Of a DNA stretch of 64,000 nucleotides, positions 40,801 through 47,030 are shown piece by piece; within the stretch, counting starts at the first letter, position 1, and every line of letters starts with the position of its first letter. The position numbers and the translations under genes are program-made. The notes beneath the pieces were generated by a model. The model saw only the letters and a program-made list of their open reading frames with translations, was not told the DNA's origin and did no database searches. The stretch spans positions 131,511,968 to 131,575,967 of the forward strand of contig CM075850.1 of assembly GCA_037975125.1 (NCBI GenBank), read 5' to 3'. Source of the stretch: Latrodectus hesperus (Eukaryota > Arthropoda > Arachnida > Araneae > Theridiidae).

Positions 40801-43800
40801 CACAAGACTTTTATTCGTAAGAACTTCACTAAATAAACGAAATTCCCGCTGTAACAGTCACAATTATACAGCTACAATTCGTCAGATATAATAAAAAAAC
40901 AGCTTCCAATAACAGGTCTCAAATACCTCAGACAGAGAACAACTAGCAGTCACAACTATTCGTCTTCACTCACTGACTGTCTTCACAAAACTCTACTACT
41001 ATTCCATGTCGGGCTGCGGTATTTATACCTGACTTGGCGGAGAAATCTACCAATTTCGCCAAGGCTCTGGAAGCTTCTAGGCTATCTCGAAAAATATTGG
41101 TCCTAGAGCTTAGGTGATGGATGTTTCCAGAAGTATCGATTTCTCGCCAAGTCGCCAAAAATCTCGCCAACCGTCGCCAAGTCGCCAAGAATCTCGCCAA
41201 CTGTCGCCAAGTCGCCAAATCATTAGGAAATCCGCTTTTAAACTACAACACGTCTAAATACCGCAATTTTTGCCCAAAATGTGAGAATTTCTGATCTGTC
41301 TGAGATATTTTAAGACAAATATAATCATTATTTACAAATTTGTAACAATATGCATTTTTTTTCCATATCAAATTTAAAATATAATTTTTAATATGAATGA
41401 ATTGAAGTTTCCAGGAATTTTATTGTAACTCTTTGTTACCACAATATAAATAAGCATATACTTAATCATTTCCAAGTAAACTCATTTAAAAAATACATAC
41501 TTCCAGCTTTCTTGACATTGCTGGAAAAAATTATATATGTCCTGTTGTATCTTCTGCTGTTGCATTCATTTTAATGTCTTTTCTATGTGAATATAATTCA
41601 CTTTGAGGCCTTTTTTTATATTTGGGAAGATACAAAAATCTGATGGTAAATCCAGTAAATAGAAATTCTGAAAAGGAATAAAACATTTTTTCTAAGAACC
41701 ATATTGGAAGCAGCATTGTTGTGATGCAGTGACCTTCTTCTTAGCCATTTTGGAGGGTTTCCTTCAAATTGTTTTCTTCAGTAATTTTAAACTTACATAT
41801 AAAAAAGGCAGTTAACAGTTTTAAAAACTAATAAAAATTTATGGTAAACTACCAATGTCTAAAAATATTCTCTCTTTTATTTTGGATTCAACATGAATTT
41901 CTTTTGTAATTAAACACTGATCTCTTCATGAGTAATCATCTCAAGATGTATCGAGTTTTCTAAAAATTTTAAAAACATTCAACCGCTGCCAACTTCTGAG
42001 TTTCTATTCGATACAGGATCTGCAACCACAGGACAACCTCTGTACTGACACATTTCATCTTCAAATTATCAGATTACATGAATATAACTGTGAAAAATAT
42101 GCAAGCTTTGTGCCAACGTGATGACTTTTCATGTGGCTTATCTGATTAACTGTCTATTCTGTGTGACCATTCTTACATTTCTTGAAATTGAAGGTCCCTA
42201 ACTGTGCTTCTTGCAGTGCAATAGACAGTCAAAATGTTTTCAAAATTCATTGTAGCTCCTTATCACTAAAAATAATTATTACTTTACTGTATTTATTTAC
42301 TACCAAAACTTGTAAGTAGTTAAATGTAACTCTTTGTATTTGTGTCATGGAAATCCAGTTGCATAATGTTGAAGTTTGTACTAAAACTAAACATCAAATA
42401 CTTATACAGATTATAGAAATCTGTTTGTGATTTTGTTAGCCTTTACATATAGACACTTTTTTTTTGTAATGGAAAACTTGTGAAAATATTTATCAAAGGT
42501 TTAATGTATAGATTTTGCTTACAAAATAGCTAATTTTACTGCAGATGGTTAAAGAGCAAATCTTTCTTCTGATGAGAATTTTGTTTACTGCATTCCTATA
42601 TAGTATTTTGAAAAATTATTGTTTGAAATTCTTCAGAAAAGTTGTGATGGTACACTTTTATTTGAGTAATAACATGAATGAAAAAGATTCAAATTATTTA
42701 TTAATGCATTTATTATAGAGGAAAAGAATTGATAGAGAAAATTACATTCATTAAAATTAGTTTGAGTTAATCTATCTTTTATTTTCCTAGCCTAGAAATA
42801 TTTTAAGAACTTTGTTATAGTTTGGTTTAATGCTGAATTACAAGCTTCATGAGTGATTATATATACAAAATGATTTACACTTATAGTGCAGTAACAAGAC
42901 TTGAATGAATAAAAATGTGTATATGCCTTGTTTTATTAATTTTAGTGATGATAGAATTATAGTAGATTATTATAATAATGGAAATACTTGTGAATGAAAT
43001 TGACATAAAAGAATGTACTTAAGCAGTGAGCTATAATTCTAACTGTGTATTTTTAATTGTGAAAAGTATGTATCATTGTATGAGTTAACTTTTGTAAGGT
43101 TCCATACATATTAGGTTTTTGTCAAAAGCATTGAATATTAGACATCATAGTATGATAATCACTAATGTTGTGGGCCTTGTCTAACCATGGTTTGATAAAT
43201 GCAAGGATGAAATTAAACATTTACCTTGATTTCTGCAGTACTATGACCTTAAAATATAAGGAACCCTTATATTTTTATTTTAGATTTTTATTTATTTCTA
43301 CATAAAATTAAATCTTAAAATTTTCCAACAATATCCAGTCAATTTGTAACCTTTAAAAATCTTTAATCGTTCAAAGCTTTCAGGTGCTGTTTTTTGTTTT
43401 AATTTAGTTTTTTTGTTCTGCAAATAACTATGAGAATACTATATGCATTCACATAATTGATTTAGAATATTCTTAGATCAAATTTGAGTATAATTTTTGC
43501 TTATATCTGACAGAAACTCTTTCTTGCTATTTATACACTTAACTTTCATCAAGTATTTTTTTCTTGAAGTTGCTACAGATGTACAATCAGTAGTTTTTTT
43601 GCTTTGTTAATAAAGAAGGCTATTTTAAATATTCAAATTATATGACTGCTCAAAATCAAAAATTATTGCAACATATTTGGTTACTACCTTTATAGAAAAA
43701 ATGAGTAATCAATATTTATTTCCTTATATATAGCAGGTCCCCCTTAAATTTTTAACCATTTAGTATTATTAGAAATACTTTATCTAAATTTCATGTATTT

Positions 43801-44973
43801 GCTGCTCTACACACTTCATTTTAAATTTCCTCCAAATTGTATGGTTTATTCTTAGCATTTATTTAAAGGGAGAACACCATTTTTATTTTCGTTCTTGTTT
43901 ATATTTCCTTAATATAACTCAGTGATTACATTTATTTTTTAGATAATAGAAATGGAGAATATATTCCTAGTCCTGAAGAAACTGAAGAATTAGAAAGAGC
44001 CCTTGCTGCAGTTTCAAAAGACGTCCATTTAGCAAGAGAATCTTTAGCAAAATTATCATCAACTAATGGACCAGATCTTGAAGAACTAGAGCGTACAATA
44101 GAAATACATGGTGGTTTATTGGGTGCTGACAACTTGACAAGTGCAATTGATGAAAATTCTTTTGTTGATTTATCCAGTAATCACATAGATAACTTAAATG
44201 TCATTTCCAGTAGTTTTTCTACAAATGATTTAAACTCTCTTACCCAAGCACTCTCTGCAATTAATGCAGATGGTCTTGATCAAAATAATATTTCCATGTC
44301 ATCAGAAGCCTCACTTCTCCAGAACTCAATCAATGTACCACTTATAAATTCAGATTTGTCTCATCCCCATATGCTCAATGGTCAGTCTGAAATATTATCT
44401 GGACTTCATCCAATTCAGGTAGATCCAACATTTTCGAACGGTCTCTTAAATTCTAACTCAAGTCTTAACTTTGCAAATGTGGGATCTCATCAAGGCACTG
44501 TTGATAATAAATTATTCTCTAATGGTTCGGTATTATCAACTTTGTATTATAACCTTGCATCTTCCAATACTTCATCTTCAACTGCCCAAACATTCAGTTT
44601 GCCACCTGTTTCTGGAACTTCTGAAGAGGTGAATCTTTTATCCAACTCAGGTGGCATCCACAATTCCAACCACTGGTTGCTCAATTCACCAGATGTCCTT
44701 ACACAGCTAGCTTATCCAAATAATTTTTTTCTATCACAAGGAGGTGCATCCTATGCCAATACTTATGCTGGAAAATTTCCCCTTCAGGAGTTAAGTGCAG
44801 ATCTTTCATCCACTGATAACTCTAAGCTGCCTGCAGTAAATTATAATGCTGAAAATGTGATATGTGGCACAACTGAGCAGCCAGTACACAACTTAAGTAT
44901 TTCAAATAGACCTGCATCCTCTTTACAGCAACCTAGGTCTGTGAAAGTCATTGTGCAGGAAGGAGCTTCCTAG
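4380..44973 (+). CDS. INO80D: INO80 complex subunit D, ten coding exons
   Basis: This is the INO80D homologue, an accessory subunit of the animal INO80 ATP-dependent nucleosome remodeller in the nucleus. The model joins 4380-4600, 5936-6888, 14499-14598, 15133-15360, 18685-18785, 21442-21575, 25210-25420, 26152-26295, 33874-34011 and 43943-44973. Every junction has AG/GT borders and matching phase, giving 1086 codons plus stop, close to the roughly 1000 residues known for vertebrate INO80D. Residues 19-79 form a C3HC3H module (C19, C26, C37, H40; C52, C63, C76, H79). A second Cys/His module spans about residues 511-576. Between them is a long Ser/Pro/Asn-rich linker. After them come a Lys-rich segment, a polyproline run (exon 7), an acidic part (exons 8-9) and a Ser/Asn-rich tail. 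The start follows the conserved M-x-EGKHIH opening; a second ATG is adjacent. Identity is recognised from family knowledge; exon borders are inferred without transcript data. Confidence 0.88.
4601..5935 (+). other. INO80D intron 1
   Basis: A GTAAGT donor and TTTAAG acceptor border it. It is AT-rich with a long (AT)n run near its 3' end and no recognised gene or transposon. Confidence 0.75.
5744..5818. repeat. (AT)n microsatellite
   Basis: About 37 uninterrupted AT units, 118 bp before INO80D exon 2. Probably polymorphic in length. Confidence 0.95.
5936..6888 (+). CDS. INO80D: INO80D coding exon 2
   Basis: The exon opens with the conserved EFCNSHMQVAG-PKKERK segment, which supplies the last Cys and His of the first zinc module. 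It then runs for about 300 codons of Ser/Asn/Pro/Lys-rich sequence with few predicted folded parts, including a DPYAFP motif. The frame is open further upstream (an ATG at 5874), but the phase from exon 1 and the conserved junction place the acceptor at 5934-5935. The donor GTAAGT starts at 6889; the exon ends in phase 1. Confidence 0.85.
8605..9665. repeat. ~1 kb interspersed repeat, copy A (Merlin-related?)
   Basis: This segment aligns by eye with 12925-13957. Shared blocks, in order, include TGCCAAGCA-TGCACAG, the long block AATATCAAAATTTTGAATAT, then CTTCAGTGTA with a following CAGGCAATAAA-type block, and TTGCACACAAAACAAATTTT near the end. Copy A retains a coding remnant on the - strand resembling the tail of Merlin/ISXO2-like transposases, so the family may be Merlin-derived. 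The left end starts near GGTTGGCGCGATTTCC; exact ends and target duplication are not settled. Confidence 0.6.
9057..9272 (-). pseudogene. Merlin/ISXO2-like transposase C-terminal fragment
   Basis: The frame contains LDSYIAKYVWWRNHKE followed by DFFEAFKTVL. This is the pattern of the C-terminal helix of Merlin (IS1016/ISXO2-like) transposases, where a W-R-rich 'SYLxEFxWRR' segment precedes the end of the protein. No catalytic residues lie in this fragment and the upstream part of copy A is not coding. It sits in the repeat shared with 12.9-14.0 kb and resembles the better-preserved transposase fossil near 17 kb. It is short, so the assignment is tentative. Confidence 0.4.
10483..11300 (+). mobile_element. 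piggyBac-like element nested in the Tc1
   Basis: It is flanked by TTAA (10479-10482 and 11301-11304). The ends read CCCTTTGATGGTTATG and, inward from the right, CCCTTTAGCGGTTAGG, a good piggyBac-type inverted pair starting CCC. The first 220 bp carries five copies of a 15-bp imperfect palindrome of the type ACGAGCTGAGCTCG. It holds a short frame like the acidic N-terminus of a piggyBac transposase, but no catalytic part, so it is a deletion derivative. Removing it and one TTAA rejoins the Tc1 reading frame. Confidence 0.85.
10837..10995 (+). pseudogene. piggyBac transposase N-terminal remnant
   Basis: A 52-codon frame begins MAQKRKLNDIDYDDDYDYDT and continues with a Ser/Asp-rich stretch (SLSSFESDDDF). 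A short basic start followed by an acidic segment is typical of the N-terminal region of piggyBac transposases. After about 38 codons the sequence turns into AT-rich nonsense and stops, so the DDD catalytic domain has been deleted. It lies about 350 bp from the left end of the nested element, where the transposase would be expected to start. Confidence 0.55.
12925..13957. repeat. ~1 kb interspersed repeat, copy B
   Basis: A diverged copy of 8605-9665 in the same orientation, with the same succession of blocks from GCCAAGCACTACACAG to TTGCACACAAAACAAATTTT. Its candidate ends are GGTTTGGCACAGTTTCC on the left and, read inward, GGTGCCAGTGTGGTCA on the right, which could be a degraded terminal inverted pair. 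It lacks the coding remnant of copy A. Confidence 0.6.
14298..14347. repeat. (AT)n microsatellite
   Basis: About 25 AT units, 150 bp before INO80D exon 3. Confidence 0.95.
14499..14598 (+). CDS. INO80D: INO80D coding exon 3
   Basis: A 100-nt exon between TTTTTTCAATAG and GTAATA. It encodes a Ser/Asp/Glu-rich stretch (SSQSESSEDEDD) followed by RNFFNQLTNFSVWNGDRLR. Entry in phase 1 and exit in phase 2 agree with the neighbouring exons. The acidic serine run is a plausible casein kinase 2 target, by sequence only. Confidence 0.8.
14599..15132 (+). other. INO80D intron 3
   Basis: GTAATA donor, TTTTTGTAG acceptor; AT-rich, with nothing recognised in it. Confidence 0.7.
15133..15360 (+). CDS. INO80D: INO80D coding exon 4
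   Basis: The 228-nt exon encodes SSLPDSESRSVQQAHLKSEL and then RTYRHMCRIRTFYKEKEKRY with DAARAYPDEATDIL, a predicted helical, basic region characteristic of the middle of INO80D. The acceptor is TTCTTTTTGTAG and the donor GTAAGT; phases 2 in and 2 out. The upstream ATG at 15092 is intronic. Confidence 0.85.
16552..16618. repeat. (AT)n microsatellite
   Basis: About 33 AT units in INO80D intron 4. Confidence 0.95.
16860..17531 (-). pseudogene. Merlin (ISXO2-like) transposase fossil
   Basis: Reading leftward, the fossil shows an N-terminal segment with LIRHDLWFSHFKLKLFEVLF and TTLADWRQFTNE. VEIDESKFGKHKYHKGHKVEGQ, containing the first catalytic Asp, follows after a frame change. Next comes LLKIIKDWILPGISDCWK, with the second Asp, and then VNHKLIFVDPENGCHSNTIK, the third conserved block of this family. 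Order and spacing match Merlin/ISXO2-like DDE transposases. Stops and at least two frameshifts, plus a C-run at 17409-17418, show it is dead. The element ends were not identified. Merlin elements are cut-and-paste transposons related to bacterial IS1016. Confidence 0.75.
18685..18785 (+). CDS. INO80D: INO80D coding exon 5
   Basis: This 101-nt exon encodes NPPPFVPKKTCCFKQDDVSC followed by NNSALPYTWHCKK, the first half of the second Cys/His module. Acceptor TATTTTCAG, donor GTATCC; phase 2 in and 1 out. Joined to exon 6 it makes the conserved W-x-C-x-x-H-I sequence, which confirms the junction. Confidence 0.85.
19110..19902 (-). mobile_element. Internally deleted non-LTR retrotransposon
   Basis: The insert is flanked by 12-bp target duplications AAGTGATATGTT (19098-19109 and 19903-19914). 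On the - strand it begins with a GC-rich 5' leader (CCTGGGGCCTGAGCAGC) and reaches an ORF1-like start at 19503 (MNPSLEVEMTSK). It then jumps to the C-terminal zinc knuckle of ORF2 (CWKCHTQEETAEHIIYEC) and ends in a (GAA)n tail. The 5' leader plus 3' end without the middle mean a deletion of most of ORF1 and ORF2 that was then mobilised as a short element. Its clade is not certain; the knuckle resembles R1/I-group elements. Confidence 0.8.
19205..19503 (-). pseudogene. Joined ORF1 start and ORF2 end of a non-LTR element
   Basis: Two overlapping frames are seen. One starts at 19503 with MNPSLEVEMTSKPSSGESQE, like an ORF1 N-terminus. The other ends at 19205 and carries CWKCHTQEETAEHIIYEC then LALPRLTSLG, the CCHC-type knuckle near the end of the ORF2 protein of many arthropod LINEs. 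The frames differ, so the deletion joint (near 19411-19450) does not make a continuous protein. Endonuclease, reverse transcriptase and RNase H are all missing. Confidence 0.7.
20257..20430. repeat. Tandem duplication, 85-bp unit, two copies
   Basis: The block starting TCTATAAGTTTTAATACAAT at 20261 recurs at 20346 with only a few substitutions, including the shared CTATACCATAATTA/GATTATACCATAATTA part. It is a simple local duplication in an intron. Confidence 0.9.
21442..21575 (+). CDS. INO80D: INO80D coding exon 6
   Basis: The 134-nt exon encodes YNVDQLLFEHCTAKFADNTQ then CCVPVFDVCHELPLCFEHGK, the second half of the second C3HC3H module. Acceptor GATAAAG, donor GTAATT; phase 1 in and 0 out. 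The acceptor is weak in pyrimidines but is the only one restoring the conserved H-I junction with exon 5. Confidence 0.8.
23631..24968 (+). mobile_element. piggyBac-like element in TTAA
   Basis: It is flanked by TTAA (23627-23630 and 24969-24972), with ends CCCTTTGAGGTTCAC and, read inward from the right, TCCTTTCAGGTGCAC. Just inside the left end lies the palindrome GTTCCAGGTGATGGAAC. A related copy sits in inverted orientation near 23985-24003 and another near the right end (24824-24840). A frame for the N-terminal part of a transposase begins at 24407. At 1.34 kb it is too short for a full transposase, so it is a deletion derivative. Confidence 0.85.
24407..24694 (+). pseudogene. piggyBac transposase N-terminal remnant
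   Basis: The frame starts MAHRGLCPFEAIKMLQKLPS and becomes Ser/Asp-rich (ENDGYDLSQPDSF), as in the poorly conserved N-terminal part of piggyBac transposases. It ends after 95 codons, and the last 15 or so look unrelated, marking a deletion. No DDD catalytic domain or Cys-rich tail is present. Its place, in sense orientation inside TTAA-bounded CCC ends, supports the assignment more than its sequence does. Confidence 0.55.
25210..25420 (+). CDS. INO80D: INO80D coding exon 7 (basic and polyproline)
   Basis: A 211-nt exon encoding a Lys/Pro-rich stretch (KAKKARKKPKPSALTRPPKR, then GKKKKKP) that looks like a nuclear localisation signal. A polyproline tract with Leu and Thr follows. Acceptor TTTCATTTTAG, donor GTAATT; phase 0 in and 1 out. 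The 'ALTRPxKRxKKK' basic segment is as in vertebrate INO80D. Confidence 0.85.
25421..26151 (+). other. INO80D intron 7
   Basis: A 731-bp intron with a 93-bp (AT)n run; otherwise AT-rich and unremarkable. Confidence 0.7.
25779..25871. repeat. (AT)n microsatellite
   Basis: About 46 AT units, the longest in the window, in INO80D intron 7. Confidence 0.95.
26152..26295 (+). CDS. INO80D: INO80D coding exon 8
   Basis: A 144-nt acidic exon encoding DLPNINTLSSENVKSVETVV and EELSPELESDLEDFSPG. Two acceptors in the same frame are possible: TTTTTTAG (exon from 26152) or TTTCAG (exon from 26158), differing by two codons. The donor GTAAAC starts at 26296. Phase 1 on both sides, so skipping it would keep the frame. 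Confidence 0.75.
27660..28420 (+). pseudogene. Non-LTR retrotransposon ORF2 C-terminal fragment
   Basis: Reading + strand across several frame changes gives an RNase H-like start (VTNGSATAFSGATVADTY) followed by FDGEIFTLFIALRAIATIPE, the E-containing helix, then IIFLDYQAVIKTI, where the usual DSQAAI has become DYQAVI. Farther on is a Cys knuckle (SLCLFCDPMQMTEEHLFSC). This is the order found at the C-terminus of R1/I-group LINE ORF2 proteins. In-frame stops after the RNase H part and the lack of a reverse transcriptase show a truncated fossil. Confidence 0.7.
29709..32163 (-). mobile_element. hAT-superfamily transposon, element 1
   Basis: The ends are CAGGGATGCTGAA on the left and, read inward from the right, CAGGGATGGCGAA, flanked by an 8-bp target duplication with one mismatch (TTCTAGTC at 29701-29708, TCCTAGTC at 32164-32171). 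An 8-bp duplication and CAGGG-type ends are classic for hAT. The - strand encodes pieces of a GTF2IRD2/ZBED-like transposase. At 2455 bp it is close to full length, but the coding part is broken. Confidence 0.88.
30600..31743 (-). pseudogene. hAT transposase pseudogene (BED finger, GTF2IRD2-like)
   Basis: Three - strand frames follow in order. 31743-31537 has a BED-type finger (CILC, then H-x4-H in SSVKRHYKTNH). 31354-30944 has the catalytic start (FLSICLDESTRVTGSVRLEI and VTTDGARSLTG), the signature of the GTF2IRD2/EPM2AIP1/ZBED group. 30854-30615 has VRLLSRGNVLQRDVDCLEEI and EWLAKLYFFTDLCSHLCELN. Stops and frameshifts separate them, and the C-terminal dimerisation region is not recognisable. 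It derives from the hAT element around it and is unrelated to INO80D. Confidence 0.8.
33874..34011 (+). CDS. INO80D: INO80D coding exon 9
   Basis: A 138-nt exon encoding AIAKTLDLPLDTSDLANQAT followed by LLEEHDFTDVLTKIPADAFN and DLFV. The L-L-E-E-x-D-x-T-D-V-L and DAFN-x-LF motif is a conserved helical segment of INO80D. Acceptor TTTATTTCCTAG, donor GTAATG; phase 1 on both sides. Confidence 0.85.
35053..35660 (-). repeat. 3' LTR of the Gypsy element
   Basis: On the - strand it starts TGTTACAAATTTG and ends CTCGGTACA. It holds U3 repeats of TTGGCGA words (35455-35530), a TATAAATA box (complement of 35333-35340) and AATAAA (complement of 35122-35127). It differs from the 5' LTR by one A in a run near 35205. 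Confidence 0.93.
35661..35672 (-). other. Polypurine tract
   Basis: GAGAGGGGGCAA on the - strand directly abuts the 3' LTR, the expected position for the primer of plus-strand DNA synthesis. Confidence 0.75.
35852..39450 (-). CDS. pol: Gypsy Pol polyprotein (PR-RT-RH-IN)
   Basis: The frame is open from the Gag stop region (39450) to 35852. The first Met is at 39343 and gives 1163 residues, but Pol is most likely made by -1 frameshift from Gag. Counting from that Met, the protease has MIIDTGANVTII with D14-T-G. Reverse transcriptase has YLDD at 431-434. RNase H has its first Asp near 578 (DTDAS). Integrase has an HHCC zinc region at about 818-858 and catalytic D889, D949 and E985 with 35 residues between the last two. 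A GPY-like motif (WEGPYTVL) follows. No stop or frameshift breaks it, so it appears functional. It acts in reverse transcription and integration of the element and has no role in INO80D. Confidence 0.93.
39448..40710 (-). CDS. gag: Gypsy Gag protein with heptad repeats and CCHC knuckle
   Basis: Gag forms the retrotransposon particle and binds its RNA. The open frame extends into the LTR (40803), but translation most likely starts at the ATG at 40710, just after the primer site, giving 420 residues. Residues about 27-101 are nine MKAGQEE-type heptads, strongly charged and likely coiled coil. They are followed by more Lys/Glu-rich helix, a capsid-like domain (WQVYKTQFMMVAEANGW, later RSRYQKAGESLQEL-type sequence) and a CCHC zinc knuckle CWTCGAVGHVQRDC (C391, C394, H399, C404). 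The stop TAA at 39448-39450 follows a slippery heptamer directly. Confidence 0.92.
   Translation of the reverse strand: MQRVTRKMDMDLMKSLLEKLAEQMAEMKAGQEDMKTEMKAGQEEMKAGQEEMKARQEEMKAGQEEMKARQEEMKAGQEEIKTEMMKEIKSGQEEMKAGQEELKKELKKDIVSVKEEFSNIIQEKMNAMEDKVTSVETKVLEIEENVEEALDNMNKKIESLEKQISSKHEEPNVTFVPSLANIKLSTFDGKSSWQVYKTQFMMVAEANGWNPRAQAFHLAASLRGDAADILETLPEEQRHDFQALSSALELRFGDKCTKEYSRLQLKSRYQKAGESLQELAADIQRLSHLAFSDCPAETRQDLALHHFIDSVRDPEIQKTLRLADVKDIGSALVYAHKIEAAQQAARKDRHSIRAVSATDTDCDLRKQIEDLRRKFRNLELSKGGRNTKIQCWTCGAVGHVQRDCPKRKNGGNDLPPQQGN
39451..39457 (-). promoter_or_regulatory. -1 ribosomal frameshift site GGGAAAC
   Basis: On the - strand the last Gag codons read CAG-GGA-AAC-TAA. G-GGA-AAC fits the retroviral X-XXY-YYZ slippery rule in the Gag frame. 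The Pol frame is exactly -1 relative to Gag and is open from this point. A second weaker candidate, A-AAA-AAT, lies about 30 nt upstream. A downstream GC-rich stretch (CTCGCGGGGCGG) could form part of a stimulatory structure. Confidence 0.75.
40408..40632 (-). repeat. Coding minisatellite in gag (21-nt unit)
   Basis: Nine copies of a 21-nt unit encoding MKAGQEE or variants (MKARQEE, IKSGQEE), with two shorter interruptions. The perfect 7-codon period keeps an uninterrupted heptad pattern, suiting a coiled coil. Confidence 0.9.
40721..40738 (-). other. Primer-binding site, tRNA-Leu-like
   Basis: Two bases after the 5' LTR the - strand reads TGGTGTCAGAATCGGGAT. TGG pairs with the tRNA CCA end, and TGTCAGAA matches the complement of an animal tRNA-Leu 3' end (…TTCTGACA), with mismatches after that. 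Confidence 0.65.
40741..41347 (-). repeat. 5' LTR of the Gypsy element
   Basis: The 607-bp copy from which transcription should start. TATAAATA is the complement of 41020-41027, the TTGGCGA-rich U3 repeats lie upstream of it (about 41142-41217), and the polyadenylation signal AATAAA is near 40809-40814. It is nearly identical to the 3' LTR. Confidence 0.93.
41020..41027 (-). promoter_or_regulatory. Gypsy LTR TATA box
   Basis: TATAAATA on the - strand within the 5' LTR, downstream of the U3 repeats and about 210 nt before the AATAAA signal. It points away from INO80D, so element transcription would be antisense to the host gene. Confidence 0.6.
43943..44973 (+). CDS. INO80D: INO80D coding exon 10 (terminal)
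   Basis: The last 343 codons, including the stop TAG at 44971-44973. It opens with NRNGEYIPSPEETEELERAL and a helical LARESLAKLSSTNGPDLEEL segment. A long Ser/Asn/Leu-rich tail with no obvious fold follows, and the end is basic then acidic (RSVKVIVQEGAS). Acceptor TTTATTTTTTAG; phase 1 in. The tail is of a composition usual for disordered regions in arthropod nuclear proteins. Confidence 0.85.
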
Positions 44974-47030
44974 CAGTTACTTATGCTTAATGTACAGAAT
45001 TTGGACCGTACCATTGTAGACATGCATTTAGGTGTATATTTGCACATTTTACTTTCTGGAATACTTGAAATCAAGATAAAGTACTTGCTTTCAAATATTT
45101 ACCAGACAGTTTTGGACGGGTATGTGTACTTTAATAATAGCATTGTGCTCAATTCAAAATGTTTTTATGTGTAAAATCCCTTATAACTGTGTGTGTCGCT
45201 AGAGAATGTAATAAATTCTTAAGACATAGCTTTTAATGCTTTATAATTGTGTTAGCGATCTTGCTGATGTATATTCTGAAAATATCTTTTTTACAAACCA
45301 AAGAAATTTGATGTTTTCAAATCAATAATCACTAAATTGTTATGTATTTTAGTTGTTAATTCTAATTAAATTTTTGTTGTTTTAAAAATGTGTTACTATG
45401 AAAGTGTAAAAATTTGTGTTGAAAGATTTTTCTTTTTTTTTGATTCAAAAAAATTTTTAATCTTAATTTTTCATTCTTGCAGCTGTATTGAATTTGATCT
45501 TATTTCAATTTATAAAGAACGTAATTAAATAATTTTTCTTGTTGCTAATGCTTATGCATTTAATATATATATTTTAATTCTCACATATACGTATATTGTT
45601 TACATGTTAGTGTTAATGTAATTAGGTAATACAAGTACAGTACTTCATTGCAATATGTGGATGTGAATAACATGCATATATATAAATAATAAATATAATA
45701 TAAGGTGCTAATATATATATTTAAGTTAATTGCTAGTAATCTTTTATCATTAGAGTTATAGCATATCCAACTGTATGACTTTTTTTAAAGAAAATAATTT
45801 TGAGATAATGAAAACCGAAGTATTGTATTATTCATGTACCCTTACAATGTGTTACAAATTTCTGTTAATTTTGTTATGTGTTATTAATTTATTAAAATTT
45901 GTAAATAATGTATGTTTTTTATTCACAATTGTTTTGTGAATTTTTTTAAGTTAAAAGCTAGTGATAATGTTGAACAAATAGTCATTACTTTTGATTTTTA
46001 TTTAAATCATACAAATAAAGTAATGGAAGTACTGTGATATTATGGATGTGAGAATTTTCTCCAATTCTTCATCTTTTTCTTTTACCCCCTCTTAAGAATA
46101 TTTCATTGTAAAATCAATCTTCATAATATTTTTATAGTAAATTCTGCTCTTTTGTATCTAAAATTTGTTTTATTACTCTTTATAAGTTTTAAATTTGTAT
46201 TTGGTCTGCATATTATAAATAATTGTATATTTAATTTGTTAGTGACATTTTAATTGATATTTTTATAAACTAGCATAAAATATGCTTTTAAAATTATAAG
46301 ATGAAATTGTTTTATAAGATCCATCTTTTTTCATGAAATTAATCGTTCCACAACTTTTAAAAAAATTTCTGTACTCTCCCTGCTCTTCAATGAGTCATTC
46401 TTATATATTAAAACTTTGCTATTTTATATATACATCTTAACTGTCAACAATCATTTAAGGACAGGTATGACATGTCTCTAAAATATATTTTAGCCATCTT
46501 TCCTTTCTTAATATTGTAGTCTAATATTGAGTACATAAAATACATTGTGATAGCAAATATTTATCAATGGCCTTTACTAGAAAAAAGCAATAAAATGTTT
46601 ATCAATTCATAAAACCTCTCAATACTTATTTACTATGAAAAATAACCCTTTGTTGCTTTAAATTAAAAATATTCTTAGTACACAGTGAAAGTTTAACATT
46701 GGTTAAGTTTACAAAAGAAATATCGCTAACTTCTGAAGCTTCCATGATATTAATAATTTGGATATTATTTCTACAAATTATCATTTTGGTGATATATATC
46801 TAATGTCAACTTACAAATAGTGATTTTTCATATAATATACATGTTTATCTAAAATTAGATTGCATGTATTTCTTTAGCTTTCATCTTGTGTTTAACATGT
46901 ATCATCATTTCAAGTATGTGTTATTCCATGTGTAGGATGAGTGTAATATATGAGCGCTATCTATTTGTTTTTTGTGATGAAAAAGGAGTCTTTAACAAAT
47001 AGAATGTTTGTATTTAAATTGGAATAAAGA
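44974..47030 (+). other. INO80D 3' UTR and candidate polyadenylation signals
   Basis: AT-rich DNA after the stop. AATAAA occurs at 45210-45215, 45688-45693, 46014-46019 and 47023-47028. The last is followed by a GT-rich stretch (TGTGAGTC), as expected for a cleavage element. Which one is used cannot be read from sequence; multiple sites are plausible. Confidence 0.45.

Larger units (their letters stand above)
35053..41347 (-). mobile_element. Ty3/Gypsy LTR retrotransposon, apparently intact
   Basis: A 6295-bp element on the - strand inside INO80D intron 9. It has LTRs of 608 and 607 bp that look identical except for one A in a homopolymer, TG/CA termini, and a 4-bp flanking repeat ATAT (35049-35052, 41348-41351). 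A tRNA-Leu-like primer site, a purine tract and open gag and pol frames are present. Domain order protease, reverse transcriptase, RNase H, integrase is that of Ty3/Gypsy; there is no env and no chromodomain. The near-identical LTRs indicate recent insertion. The clade (perhaps Mdg1/412-like) is not certain. Confidence 0.95.
34012..43942 (+). other. INO80D intron 9 (9.9 kb)
   Basis: The largest intron; 6.3 kb of it is the antisense Gypsy element. Without the element it would be about 3.6 kb. The flanks (34.0-35.05 and 41.35-43.94 kb) are AT-rich with no recognised gene, ending at the acceptor TTTATTTTTTAG. Confidence 0.75.
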
